Shown here one piece after another: positions 43,823 to 49,895 of a stretch of DNA of 50,873 bases. The position numbers were made by a program, and so were the translations under genes. The stretch covers positions 1 to 50,873 of IMG/VR virus record IMGVR_UViG_3300033148_005005; one strand, given 5' to 3'. This DNA comes from a virus. Positions within the stretch are counted from its first letter, which is position 1, and each line of letters opens with the position of its first letter. The notes below the pieces were generated by a model. The model did not search any database. It was given only the letters and a program-made list of their open reading frames with translations, and had not been told where the DNA came from.

Positions 43823-44047
43823 TTATATTGGTTCTGGTTTATTTTCTTTTTGCATTTTCGGTGTCAGGTAAAGACCATCATCACCACGAAGCAACTGATC
43901 TCTCGATAGCAGATTGTTTAATGCTGATGCTGTGTTTTGTGTTGTCACCTGATTGTCTTCATCTTCGTGACTATTAACCTCTATTCGGATTTGCTTTGGT
44001 GAACAAGGTTTTCCAATTGCCGTTACTGCTTCAACGTATTTACTCAT
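43823..44047 (-). CDS. Small winged-helix-like DNA-binding protein
   Basis: A 74-residue protein from the ATG at 44047 (AGAG upstream). Sequence CSPKQIRIEVNSHEDEDNQV, then TTQNTASALNNLLSRDQLLR and GDDGLYLTP fits a winged helix: helix, recognition helix with TTQNTAS and a wing with GDDGLY. It overlaps the preceding gene by eight bases and may regulate the primase operon. Confidence 0.6.
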   Translation of the reverse strand: MSKYVEAVTAIGKPCSPKQIRIEVNSHEDEDNQVTTQNTASALNNLLSRDQLLRGDDGLYLTPKMQKENKPEPI

Positions 44048-44267
44048 TTTTATCACTCTCTGAAAATAAACATGGCTGATTATCAACCACTAAATTGTTT
44101 AACATTTTTTCAAGTTGTTGGTCGCTAATAAAAGCGCCTTTTCTGATCTCGTCCTTAATAACCTTTTCGATATTTCTAACGGCCAAGATCGTGTGAGGTT
44201 CTTCATTTTCTTCATCACGCAATCTTACCGTTATTTTATCGGCCAAGCTATCAAGGACAGAGTTCAT
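44040..44267 (-). CDS. Small helical hypothetical protein
   Basis: A 75-residue protein; the ATG at 44267 lies just after the upstream stop (44269). Charged helices (LDSLADKITVRLRDEENEE; RNIEKVIKDEIRKGAF; QLEKMLNNLVVDNQ) and no ligand motif. A longer frame upstream is a shadow of the lysine-rich gene. Function unknown. Confidence 0.58.
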   Translation of the reverse strand: MNSVLDSLADKITVRLRDEENEEPHTILAVRNIEKVIKDEIRKGAFISDQQLEKMLNNLVVDNQPCLFSESDKNE

Positions 44268-44268
44268 T

Positions 44269-44589
44269 TTAAATATACGGCTCGTCTGAAGAAGCGTTAT
44301 TGCCATCAACAGGGGTAGCTGTCGTTGGCGTTGGCGCTGGTTTAGCTGGCTTCTTCTTAGCAGCCGGTTTTTTCTTAACAGGCGGCTTGCTGCCGTGATG
44401 CTTAATGTACTCAACGAATACAGAAGGATCTTTTTTGATTAAATTTTGAACCGTCAATTTTGAGTTCTTTTCAATCAATGCCGTCATATCAAGATCAGCC
44501 TGGTGACTCAACGCTTCTTTAAGCGTATGAAATAACTCACCGTCTGATGTTGGGTAGCCTTTTTGCATTAATATTTTAGCTCTTGCCAT
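44269..44589 (-). CDS. Basic protein with histone-like Lys/Ala/Pro tail
   Basis: A 106-residue protein starting at the ATG at 44589 (CGGAG nine bases upstream). Residues 1-65 are helical (MARAKILMQKGYPTSDG; TLKEALSHQADLDMTALI). Residues about 70-95 are a KPPVKKKPAAKKKPAKPAP tail like the C-terminus of histone H1 or bacterial nucleoid proteins. It is likely to bind DNA non-specifically or a partner acidic protein. Position is among small early genes. Confidence 0.65.
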   Translation of the reverse strand: MARAKILMQKGYPTSDGELFHTLKEALSHQADLDMTALIEKNSKLTVQNLIKKDPSVFVEYIKHHGSKPPVKKKPAAKKKPAKPAPTPTTATPVDGNNASSDEPYI

Positions 44590-44636
44590 TTTTTTATTAC
44601 TCCGATTTATCAACCATTAGTATAGGGGTTGATTTC

Positions 44637-44912
44637 CTATTTTAAATCTTCAGATGTAACTGTTTTAAATCTAACTTCAGTAACGTTCTTGTTTCGACTG
44701 ATAACATCACCGCGATTCATGCCGCTGTCTTTGGCCCAATCAATGCCTAGACATGCCATCCCTGCTTTGTATCGTGCTTCTTTAAGCATATCCAGATACA
44801 TTTGTATAAAATAACCACCATTGGTCGATGGAGTAAATGGTATATAAAAACTTGTATCTCCTATGTGTTTAAAATACCGAACTACGTGTGCGTTATGGAT
44901 TTCATCAATCAT
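44637..44912 (-). CDS. Hypothetical protein
   Basis: A 91-residue protein overlapping the upstream gene by eight bases. The N-terminus is aromatic (HVVRYFKHIGDTSFYIPFTPS), the middle helical (YLDMLKEARYKAGMACLGI), the end basic. A small alpha/beta domain is likely. I recognise no family. Confidence 0.55.
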   Translation of the reverse strand: MIDEIHNAHVVRYFKHIGDTSFYIPFTPSTNGGYFIQMYLDMLKEARYKAGMACLGIDWAKDSGMNRGDVISRNKNVTEVRFKTVTSEDLK

Positions 44913-45153
44913 AACTAATCACCTGTTTAGCACCAAACACATTATTCATTTCATTTTTAAAACTTTTAAATTCTTTGGTCTGCATTAATTCAGCTAACTC
45001 TGGCTGGTTGTCTTTAATGTAATCCCGCGCTTTCAATTTTCTGTGTTTTGGTAAGTCATCGATATCATGGTATTTTGTGTTATCTATTTCAGATAAAACC
45101 AATGGCTCTGGTTGTTGATATGATGGCGACCAGTAGCAGACTCTATGGCTCAT
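44905..45153 (-). CDS. Hypothetical protein
   Basis: An 82-residue protein from the ATG at 45153, eight bases after GGA; the longer frame runs through the neighbouring gene. Sequence starts MSHRVCYWSPSYQQPEPLVL and contains HRKLKARDYIKDNQPELAEL and SFKNEMNNVFG. Mostly helical and charged. Unknown function. Confidence 0.52.
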   Translation of the reverse strand: MSHRVCYWSPSYQQPEPLVLSEIDNTKYHDIDDLPKHRKLKARDYIKDNQPELAELMQTKEFKSFKNEMNNVFGAKQVISYD

Positions 45154-45349
45154 CTTTATATTCCAGAACAATATTGACGTAATCAATTAGTCCATGCATT
45201 GATTCAAACAACCCAACGTGAGAGCTATCTTTTCCTCCTAAATCAAACCCTAAAAAAGAAACATTTGAACTCGTGCTTAGTTTCCATCTTTTTTTGATGG
45301 TATAACCAGCGTCTATAACATCTTTAAATGTTCTGATATCACCTAGCAT
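45143..45349 (-). CDS. Hypothetical protein
   Basis: A 68-residue protein. The ATG at 45349 sits eight bases after GGAG. It overlaps the HNH gene by 11 bases and the next gene by 11. Sequence (LGDIRTFKDVIDAGYTIKKR, then SFLGFDLGGKDSSHVGLFES) suggests a small alpha/beta fold. No family recognised. Confidence 0.52.
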   Translation of the reverse strand: MLGDIRTFKDVIDAGYTIKKRWKLSTSSNVSFLGFDLGGKDSSHVGLFESMHGLIDYVNIVLEYKDEP

Positions 45350-45818
45350 TTTTAGCTTCTCCATTTTCCATGTGCCACTTACCATGACAACCGCAACACA
45401 ACCAACGAACATCTAACGGATTATCATAGTCGTCATGATGACCAACCGTTTGCTCAATACTGTCACACTCTTCACAAGTTGTTTTTATTAACGATCCCTT
45501 TCTTACAGCTGCCCTAACTTTTTGCTGTGCTTTGTATTTCTTGCAATCATAATTTCTTTTAGCATGAAGCGTGTCGCGATTATCTTTTCTGTACTGTGAT
45601 GAATATTCATTACAGCATTGTTTGCACTTATGCTTTTTGCCGCCGTTTATATTGCTGGCATTATGAAACTCATCAATATTTTTAAACTTATCGCATGAGT
45701 TGCATATCTTAAATTTGGATACCGTTATCGGACAACCAACACGGTAAAACATTGGCATGGCAAGAAGTATCCTCTTGTGTCCTATGGGTTTCGTGAAGCT
45801 GGCTTTCATTCTGATCAT
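45339..45818 (-). CDS. HNH endonuclease, paralogue of the one at 37193
   Basis: A 159-residue protein. The ATG at 45818 overlaps the preceding stop (TAATG); an ATG at 45758 would give 139 residues with the same domains. Zinc pairs C-N-S-C (about residue 39) and C-K-Q-C precede a basic linker. The core reads TTCEECDSIEQTVGHHDDYD, then VRWLCCGCHGKWHMENGEA, matching the other HNH protein piece for piece. The 36-residue N-terminal extension is unlike the paralogue and may not be translated. Confidence 0.82.
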   Translation of the reverse strand: MIRMKASFTKPIGHKRILLAMPMFYRVGCPITVSKFKICNSCDKFKNIDEFHNASNINGGKKHKCKQCCNEYSSQYRKDNRDTLHAKRNYDCKKYKAQQKVRAAVRKGSLIKTTCEECDSIEQTVGHHDDYDNPLDVRWLCCGCHGKWHMENGEAKNAR

Positions 45819-45946
45819 TACCCTGACACCGCAAGGCTATAACCAAAACAGAACGCACCTATGCCAGCTACAATAACTATCGGGATATAATAATTAGATA
45901 TAAAATTTATTAAATTCCCTGGTATAAAATAAGTTGAATCATTCAT
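45818..45946 (-). CDS. Tiny single-span membrane protein
   Basis: A 42-residue protein with a strong site (GAGGAA, six bases before ATG). A hydrophobic helix occupies residues about 20-40 (YIPIVIVAGIGAFCFGYSLA). Its stop overlaps the HNH start. Unknown function. Confidence 0.6.
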   Translation of the reverse strand: MNDSTYFIPGNLINFISNYYIPIVIVAGIGAFCFGYSLAVSG

Positions 45947-45956
45947 GATAAATTCC

Positions 45957-46085
45957 TCATTTGATATATAAACCAATCATAATCAATAAAAAAGCGAATA
46001 AATCTTGCGTACGCAGTGATTCAAAATCTCTTAATAGACCAATTCCAGTTACTATTAATAAAATTGAAATTATATTTTTAATCAT
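45957..46085 (-). CDS. Tiny membrane protein with two hydrophobic segments
   Basis: A 42-residue protein (MIKNIISILLIVTGIGLLRD..., ending LFAFLLIMIGLYIK). The ATG overlaps the previous stop (ATGA). Two short hydrophobic stretches flank a charged middle. Unknown function. Confidence 0.58.
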   Translation of the reverse strand: MIKNIISILLIVTGIGLLRDFESLRTQDLFAFLLIMIGLYIK

Positions 46086-46354
46086 GCCAAGTGCCTTCCA
46101 ATAAGATCTTCATCAGTGTATTCGCCAGTGTAATTATTACACCACTTACTACCGCTTCTGTGTGGCGTGAATGGCAACCCGTCACAATAACAATTACTTT
46201 TTTTTGTTTCCGCTTTCCGAGCCTTTTCAACTGATGTTAATGGTGATCCGCAATGTTTGCAGACAGGCTCTTTAACATATAATTCTTTTCTTTTTGCTAA
46301 CGTTACACGAACATGACATTTGCGTTTACTGCATCGGTAGCGATGTTTAATCAT
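46082..46354 (-). CDS. Zinc-ribbon protein
   Basis: A 90-residue protein from the ATG at 46354. It begins MIKHRYRCSKRKCHVRVTLA and has C-K-H-C-G-S-P-L and a later C-Y-C-D, so up to two zinc sites. The YRCSKRKC start is common in small phage ribbon proteins. It overlaps its upstream neighbour by eight bases. Confidence 0.66.
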   Translation of the reverse strand: MIKHRYRCSKRKCHVRVTLAKRKELYVKEPVCKHCGSPLTSVEKARKAETKKSNCYCDGLPFTPHRSGSKWCNNYTGEYTDEDLIGRHLA

Positions 46355-46532
46355 TAGAAACTGAAGCCAATGTTTCACATTCTGGACACGCACTAAGCCT
46401 GTTATCGAACATATACAGGCATTTTTCACAGATAGTTGGAACAATAACAACGGCGTAACACACTTTACGATGAAGGCATGAGTCGCACGACGGCGTATCT
46501 AACTGCTGACCGAAACACTGAGGTCTGATCAT
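46347..46532 (-). CDS. Small cysteine-rich zinc protein
   Basis: A 61-residue protein. I start at the ATG at 46532, which overlaps the preceding stop (TGATG); a GTG three bases upstream is the alternative. Three Cys pairs (CDSCLHRKVC, CEKCLYMF, CPECET) are arranged like a double zinc ribbon. It may bind host polymerase or nucleic acid; no homologue is named. Confidence 0.64.
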   Translation of the reverse strand: MIRPQCFGQQLDTPSCDSCLHRKVCYAVVIVPTICEKCLYMFDNRLSACPECETLASVSND

Positions 46533-46681
46533 CACGCTATACCAACTGAACGGAATAAACGCTTTGATGCTTGAAGGAATCGCTTTGTGGCTCGTTCTTT
46601 CGATACCATTTTTTGAATGTTCTCGAATTTTTGATATATCGATTCTTGAATTTTGAGGTCTTTACCGTTTTTAGTTAGCAT
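46532..46681 (-). CDS. Small basic helical protein
   Basis: A 49-residue protein (MLTKNGKDLKIQESIYQKFE..., ending RLFRSVGIA) with GGAGAG seven bases before the ATG. It is the first gene after the internal promoter at 46723-46750. Nearly all helix, with basic C-terminus. Unknown function. Confidence 0.62.
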   Translation of the reverse strand: MLTKNGKDLKIQESIYQKFENIQKMVSKERATKRFLQASKRLFRSVGIA

Positions 46682-46722
46682 CTGATAACTCTCCTTGATT
46701 CATATTTTTGTTTACATTACTG

Positions 46723-46750
46723 ATTCTATAGACATGTATAATTATGTCAA
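46723..46750 (-). promoter_or_regulatory. Internal leftward sigma-70 promoter with operator between its boxes
   Basis: On the minus strand: TTGACA (46750-46745), a 16-base spacer, then TAGAAT (46728-46723, five of six). The spacer is filled by the operator TGTATAATTATGTC, so binding would block polymerase directly. It serves the genes from 46681 leftwards. Confidence 0.72.
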
Positions 46751-46762
46751 TAGATTTATACA
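46735..46762. promoter_or_regulatory. Two TGTATA-type operators at the internal promoter
   Basis: TGTATAATTATGTC (46735-46748) sits inside the promoter, flanked by a wider GACAT/ATGTC symmetry. The second, CAATAGATTTATACA (46748-46762), is just upstream of the -35 and shares TGTATAAATCTAT with the operator at 49412. Same family as at 36014 and 49393-49505. Confidence 0.6.
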
Positions 46763-46770
46763 TTTATTTT

Positions 46771-47247
46771 TTATAAGAAATTACCGGTTAATCTGAATGC
46801 AATAATGTCTGCTTGTTTACCTGTGTGTGTCCATCTGTAATTACCGGCAGATATGACTGTTTTATATGCGTTGCGTAAAATTACTTCAACCTCGACATTA
46901 CTAGGTACAGGGCATTTACCACCAGGCCAATAATAGAAAGGTGATTCACGCAAACAGAAACTCGTGTCTCTTTGTATCACTGAATTAGTTACAAAACGAC
47001 TACGGCCTTTATAGGCAACTGGCAGACAACCATATTCATTAAAGAACTTATAATTAAACTTTGACCAATCAATCACTGGTTCAGTGGTGTCGATGATGGC
47101 GTAGTTAAATTGATACCAATTCCATGCGGGGTGTTTATCTTCACGCCATGTCCCGTTATGTACTGCACGATAAACCACCGGCTTACCTTCACAGGCACGT
47201 CTCATCACTTCCCAAGGTTCAAGATCTTCTATTATTTTGATGCTCAT
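46771..47247 (-). CDS. Conserved-type phage protein with WPGGKCPVP module
   Basis: A 158-residue protein with AAGGA eight bases before ATG. The N-terminal half has PWEVMRRACEGKPVVYRAV, and the C-terminal half the pattern FYYWPGGKCPVPSNVEVEVI, then YRWTHTGKQADIIAFRL. I have seen this second module, often repeated, in many phage hypothetical proteins, where it is a small beta domain of unknown role. Last gene of the first leftward early block, ahead of the internal promoter. Confidence 0.68.
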   Translation of the reverse strand: MSIKIIEDLEPWEVMRRACEGKPVVYRAVHNGTWREDKHPAWNWYQFNYAIIDTTEPVIDWSKFNYKFFNEYGCLPVAYKGRSRFVTNSVIQRDTSFCLRESPFYYWPGGKCPVPSNVEVEVILRNAYKTVISAGNYRWTHTGKQADIIAFRLTGNFL

Positions 47248-47262
47248 TTTATTTTCCTTTCT

Positions 47263-47601
47263 TTAATTATGCATACCCAGGAAAGCAAAACAGACGGCTT
47301 CTGCCAGTGTCTCGCCTTTGAACTCGGTGTTTATCATTACGCTGTTCTCTTCGTGGGTGATCTCGATGTAATAACCGCCCGTTTTCCCTTCAGTGGCTAT
47401 AACACTGATGTTTTCTTTCACGAGCGCATATAGAAGAATGCTGGTTTGCAGCCAGTTCGTTGATGGTTCAAAATCAATAAAATATCTTGGTGATGGTTCA
47501 CAGGTTGGAAGTTCGTATTCGATCTTGTCTCCACGATCTATTAATCGGTGGCAATCAAACCATCCACCTAATGCTTGAGCTATTTCTTTGTTTATGTTCA
47601 T
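47263..47601 (-). CDS. Phage ABA-sandwich-like protein
   Basis: A 112-residue protein. The ATG overlaps the previous stop (ATGA), with AAGGA seven bases before. The chain runs YFIDFEPSTNWLQTSILLYA, a beta hairpin (YYIEITHEENSVMINTE) and ETLAEAVCFAFLGM, which is the alpha-beta-alpha pattern of phage ABA-sandwich proteins (PF18066-like). Role unknown. Confidence 0.65.
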   Translation of the reverse strand: MNINKEIAQALGGWFDCHRLIDRGDKIEYELPTCEPSPRYFIDFEPSTNWLQTSILLYALVKENISVIATEGKTGGYYIEITHEENSVMINTEFKGETLAEAVCFAFLGMHN

Positions 47602-47774
47602 TCTTTTATCCTTTTCCCAAGGTAATACATATCTGGAAAACCAACTCCATCTTCGATTCTTTCGCTCATTAATTCATAACCATTAGAAAGCATAAGCGTG
47701 TCAATATGCTGTTTTACTATTTCTTCTACCTCTTCACTTGTTAATCTTATTCTCATTTGTTTTTGCATATCCAT
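47598..47774 (-). CDS. Small hypothetical protein
   Basis: A 58-residue protein (MDMQKQMRIRLTSEEVEEIV..., ending DMYYLGKRIKE). GGGA lies about eight bases before the ATG. It has one long amphipathic helix. It overlaps the downstream gene by four bases. Confidence 0.58.
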   Translation of the reverse strand: MDMQKQMRIRLTSEEVEEIVKQHIDTLMLSNGYELMSERIEDGVGFPDMYYLGKRIKE

Positions 47775-48029
47775 TTATTTATCCCACTTTTTATTTTCTT
47801 CATTGAGGTGATTTACAGCTGCTTTCTCTGCTTCCTCGAATGATGAATATTCTTCATTGTTTAGACTTGCTGATCCGTGATAAACGCGATAGAAACGTTT
47901 TACTGTTTTGTAATCAGTATACATCGCAATAGAATATTGAGGTCTTCCGATTGAGCCGTGTCCAGCTGTCCATCTTTTATATGTGTCGCTGCTCATTGTA
48001 ATGTCTTTTTTAAATTCAAGTGTTTTCAT
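47775..48029 (-). CDS. Small hypothetical protein
   Basis: An 84-residue protein from the ATG at 48029 (GAGAG six bases upstream). The core contains GHGSIGRPQYSIAMYTDY and RFYRVYHGSA strands, then a helix (SFEEAEKAAVNHLNEENKK). Looks like a small alpha/beta phage domain of unknown use. Ends one base before the following gene. Confidence 0.58.
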   Translation of the reverse strand: MKTLEFKKDITMSSDTYKRWTAGHGSIGRPQYSIAMYTDYKTVKRFYRVYHGSASLNNEEYSSFEEAEKAAVNHLNEENKKWDK

Positions 48030-48103
48030 TTGCATCTCTCTTATTGAATTATTAAACAACCCGTTTATAAGCCCGCCTTTCGACGGACTCATACGCTGGT
48101 GGT

Positions 48104-48211
48104 TTATTGAATTTCACATAAACTGATTGTTACGGCTAATACTGCTATAACAACAGCAAGCGCCATAGCCGCAATCAAAAACCATTCAAATGCATCTAGC
48201 TTCATCTTCAT
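48104..48211 (-). CDS. Tiny single-span membrane protein
   Basis: A 35-residue protein (MKMKLDAFEWFLIAAMALAV...). AGGA lies eight bases before the ATG. One helix (residues 9-30) contains AVTISL near its end, resembling the next upstream tiny protein. Confidence 0.62.
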   Translation of the reverse strand: MKMKLDAFEWFLIAAMALAVVIAVLAVTISLCEIQ

Positions 48212-48226
48212 TTCGTTATTCCTGTT

Positions 48227-48328
48227 TTAGCTGATTGTGATTAATCTAATTGTTACAGCTATTACAAAACAAACAACCAGTGTTGTAAGGACTGCTACGA
48301 AAAAATATTCTTTTTTGGTTAATTCCAT
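48227..48328 (-). CDS. Tiny single-span membrane protein, likely paralogue of its neighbour
   Basis: A 33-residue protein (MELTKKEYFFVAVLTTLVVC...) with GGAG six bases before ATG. The helix ends AVTIRL, like AVTISL in the protein just downstream, suggesting tandem duplication. Confidence 0.62.
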   Translation of the reverse strand: MELTKKEYFFVAVLTTLVVCFVIAVTIRLITIS

Positions 48329-48339
48329 GTTGTTCTCCT

Positions 48340-48864
48340 TTAATATAATGGTTTGTGTATTAATAATAAATAAACAGTGATAGGCGTTTCTTTAAATGCT
48401 TTTTTTATTTCTTCACGATGGAAAACATATCCAGAATATTCTTCATCTATATAGTTAATTGACCCTTCACCAACTAAAGCAACTATTTTCCCGCCAGGCT
48501 TTAAGCAATCCCAAGCATGATCAATATGCTTTTCAGCTAACTTATTTTTATAAGGTGGGTTCATTATAATAGCGTCGTAAATTTGACCAGGATTATAATC
48601 AACGAAGTCTGAACCAACGAAATTATAGTCTGTTAGATGTGGGTAAAATGAGTCTTGTATTTCACAAAAATCAACACTAAATTCAAATTTATACTTTTTT
48701 TCGACTGCTTTAATTAAAGCAGCAAGACCAATAGAGGGTTCTAATATTTTATCACCATGCTTGATGGCTAATAAGCCAGCCATCTGATTAGCTAATACAT
48801 TAGGTGTTTCAAAAAAATTAGTTTTCTTTTTATACTTCCTTAAATCATCTGAGTTAGTAATCAT
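48340..48864 (-). CDS. N6-adenine DNA methyltransferase-like protein
   Basis: A 174-residue protein. Motif IV NPPY is clear (AIIMNPPYKNK, about residue 101). Motif I appears as ILEPSIGLAALI, where most relatives have EPSAGxGxL, so the second glycine of the S-adenosylmethionine loop is altered. DFCEIQD provides the acidic residue after motif I. The family protects phage DNA from restriction, usually by making N6-methyladenine; activity here is uncertain. It overlaps the small upstream gene by four bases. Confidence 0.8.
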   Translation of the reverse strand: MITNSDDLRKYKKKTNFFETPNVLANQMAGLLAIKHGDKILEPSIGLAALIKAVEKKYKFEFSVDFCEIQDSFYPHLTDYNFVGSDFVDYNPGQIYDAIIMNPPYKNKLAEKHIDHAWDCLKPGGKIVALVGEGSINYIDEEYSGYVFHREEIKKAFKETPITVYLLLIHKPLY

Positions 48865-48965
48865 TTTATTTTCACCTTCTGCTTTTTGTTGCGAGTGAAA
48901 AACATGCCATCGATATTCGTTTCATATTGGTGCTTTAATTCACTTGCTGTCATTTTATTCGCCAT
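48861..48965 (-). CDS. Very small basic protein
   Basis: A 34-residue protein (MANKMTASELKHQYETNIDG..., ending KKQKVKIK). AGGA is about nine bases before the ATG. It overlaps the gene before by 11 bases and the methyltransferase by four. Unknown. Confidence 0.5.
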   Translation of the reverse strand: MANKMTASELKHQYETNIDGMFFTRNKKQKVKIK

Positions 48966-49254
48966 TGTTATCATCCTTATATCGATTAAAGGTGTCGAAT
49001 CCATGCCAGCCATTAGCCTCATTGTAGGCAACAACATAACCCAACATCTCTTCTTTAGATGAAAAGAACTTTTGTTCATCGACGCAACGACGATCATTCA
49101 TAAGACAGATACTAAATGAATTGCCACCGTTATTTTTTTCAAAGTCAACAGATACGATATGTTCATTGAAAATATGCTCTGCGAATGCTTTAAGATGGCC
49201 CTCGTAAAACAACTTTTCTTTTGTTATTTTCATGTTATTAATTTTATATTTCAT
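48955..49254 (-). CDS. Hypothetical protein
   Basis: A 99-residue protein from the ATG at 49254 (GGGAG six bases upstream). Helical N-terminus (KITKEKLFYEGHLKAFAEHI), then strands (VSVDFEKNNGGNSFSICLMN) and a helix with FFSSKEEMLGYVVAYNEANG. A compact alpha/beta phage domain; no name. Confidence 0.58.
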   Translation of the reverse strand: MKYKINNMKITKEKLFYEGHLKAFAEHIFNEHIVSVDFEKNNGGNSFSICLMNDRRCVDEQKFFSSKEEMLGYVVAYNEANGWHGFDTFNRYKDDNNGE

Positions 49255-49255
49255 T

Positions 49256-49369
49256 TCATTCTCCCAGGCAGCGAACAATGCGGGTATTGTGTTTGTGTGC
49301 GTATTCAAGAGCATGACCAAGTGATGGGAAATACAACGGCTGAATCCTGTTCTCTAATTCATAATACAT
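49256..49369 (-). CDS. First small protein of the leftward early operon
   Basis: A 37-residue protein (MYYELENRIQPLYFPSLGHA..., ending RIVRCLGE). AAAGG is nine bases before the ATG, about 60 bases downstream of the expected start of the strong promoter. The stop lies two bases ahead of the next ATG. Confidence 0.6.
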   Translation of the reverse strand: MYYELENRIQPLYFPSLGHALEYAHKHNTRIVRCLGE

Positions 49370-49392
49370 TTTTATCTACCTTTTTCATTTTG

Positions 49393-49505
49393 TGTATAAT
49401 TATATACAGTGTGTATAAATCTATACGTTATGTAGAATTATACACGTGTGTATAACTATGTCAACACATTTCTACACAAAAACCCCATTTGTGTATAATT
49501 ATAGG
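49393..49505. promoter_or_regulatory. Cluster of five TGTATA-type operators
   Basis: Sites at 49393-49408 (TGTATAATTATATACA), 49412-49427 (TGTATAAATCTATACG), 49431-49444 (TGTAGAATTATACA), 49449-49462 (TGTATAACTATGTC) and 49492-49505 (TGTATAATTATAGG). Starts of the first four are 18-19 bases apart, nearly two helical turns, as expected for cooperative binding on one face. They cover the leftward promoter. Confidence 0.65.
49437..49464 (-). promoter_or_regulatory. Consensus leftward early promoter
   Basis: On the minus strand: TTGACA (49464-49459), a 16-base spacer, then TATAAT (49442-49437). Both boxes are perfect. Two operators overlap the boxes, so it should be very strong when free and repressible. 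Confidence 0.83.
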
Positions 49506-49617
49506 TTTCAGGAACTTAATGTTGTAACTTCACGAAACCTTTTAAGTCATTGAAAAATAACAAAGTAACAAAAGTAACGTTTTTCTGCAAACAGAGCCTT
49601 ATAGAAAAAAATAAATG

Positions 49618-49637
49618 TGTATACGTATAATTATACA
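49618..49637. promoter_or_regulatory. Isolated TGTATA-type palindrome upstream of the rightward promoter
   Basis: TGTATACGTATAATTATACA contains two overlapping versions of the operator and ends in a perfect TATACA arm. It lies about 40 bases before the rightward promoter candidate. Confidence 0.5.
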
Positions 49638-49674
49638 TAGGTATTTTTCTATAGGGGTATGTATTTGTATATAT

Positions 49675-49703
49675 TTGTTACTTTATATATATATATGTAT
49701 ATA
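49675..49703 (+). promoter_or_regulatory. Candidate rightward promoter for the packaging genes
   Basis: TTGTTA (49675-49680), a 17-base spacer, then TATATA (49698-49703). It points at the small gene and terminase. The surrounding TA repeats make chance matches likely. Confidence 0.4.
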
Positions 49704-49740
49704 TGTATTAATAAGTAGTTGATTTATAACAATATTTCAG

Positions 49741-49810
49741 AGGTAACAATTAGGTAACAAACAGGTAACAAACAGGTAACAAGCGTTTTTTTGTTACCTC
49801 TGTGTTACCT
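49741..49810. repeat. 11-bp GGTAAC repeat array (four direct, two inverted) forming a long stem
   Basis: AGGTAACAA begins at 49741, 49752, 49763 and 49774, an exact 11-bp period. Inverted copies TTGTTACCT (49791) and GTGTTACCT (49802) are also 11 bp apart. Repeats three and four pair with the inverted pair as 18 of 20 bases around an eight-base loop. Weaker GTAAC copies occur at 49565-49578. Iteron-like, perhaps an initiator or terminase site. Confidence 0.78.
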
Positions 49811-49895
49811 CCCTATTTCTGTACATATTTGCATCAAGGTATGTTGGTGGTTATCATTGTTTAAAACACAAAATAATTAACCAACGGTGAACGGT

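Larger units (their letters stand above)
49370..49895. other. Gene-free control region between divergent arms
   Basis: 526 bases without a convincing gene. It holds a strong leftward promoter, six TGTATA-type palindromes, an AT-rich stretch (49650-49735) that is mainly alternating TA, a rightward promoter candidate and an 11-bp repeat array with a long stem. These are features of a replication origin, early control region or packaging region; sequence alone does not choose. Confidence 0.75.

Noticed and set aside
49741-49810. CRISPR-like array
   Set aside because: Repeats are 9-11 bases and directly abutting, with no spacers and no cas genes. Iterons or operators fit better.
49887-49895. Upstream GTG start for the gene before terS
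   Set aside because: No ribosome site precedes it, whereas the ATG at 49896 follows GGTGA.
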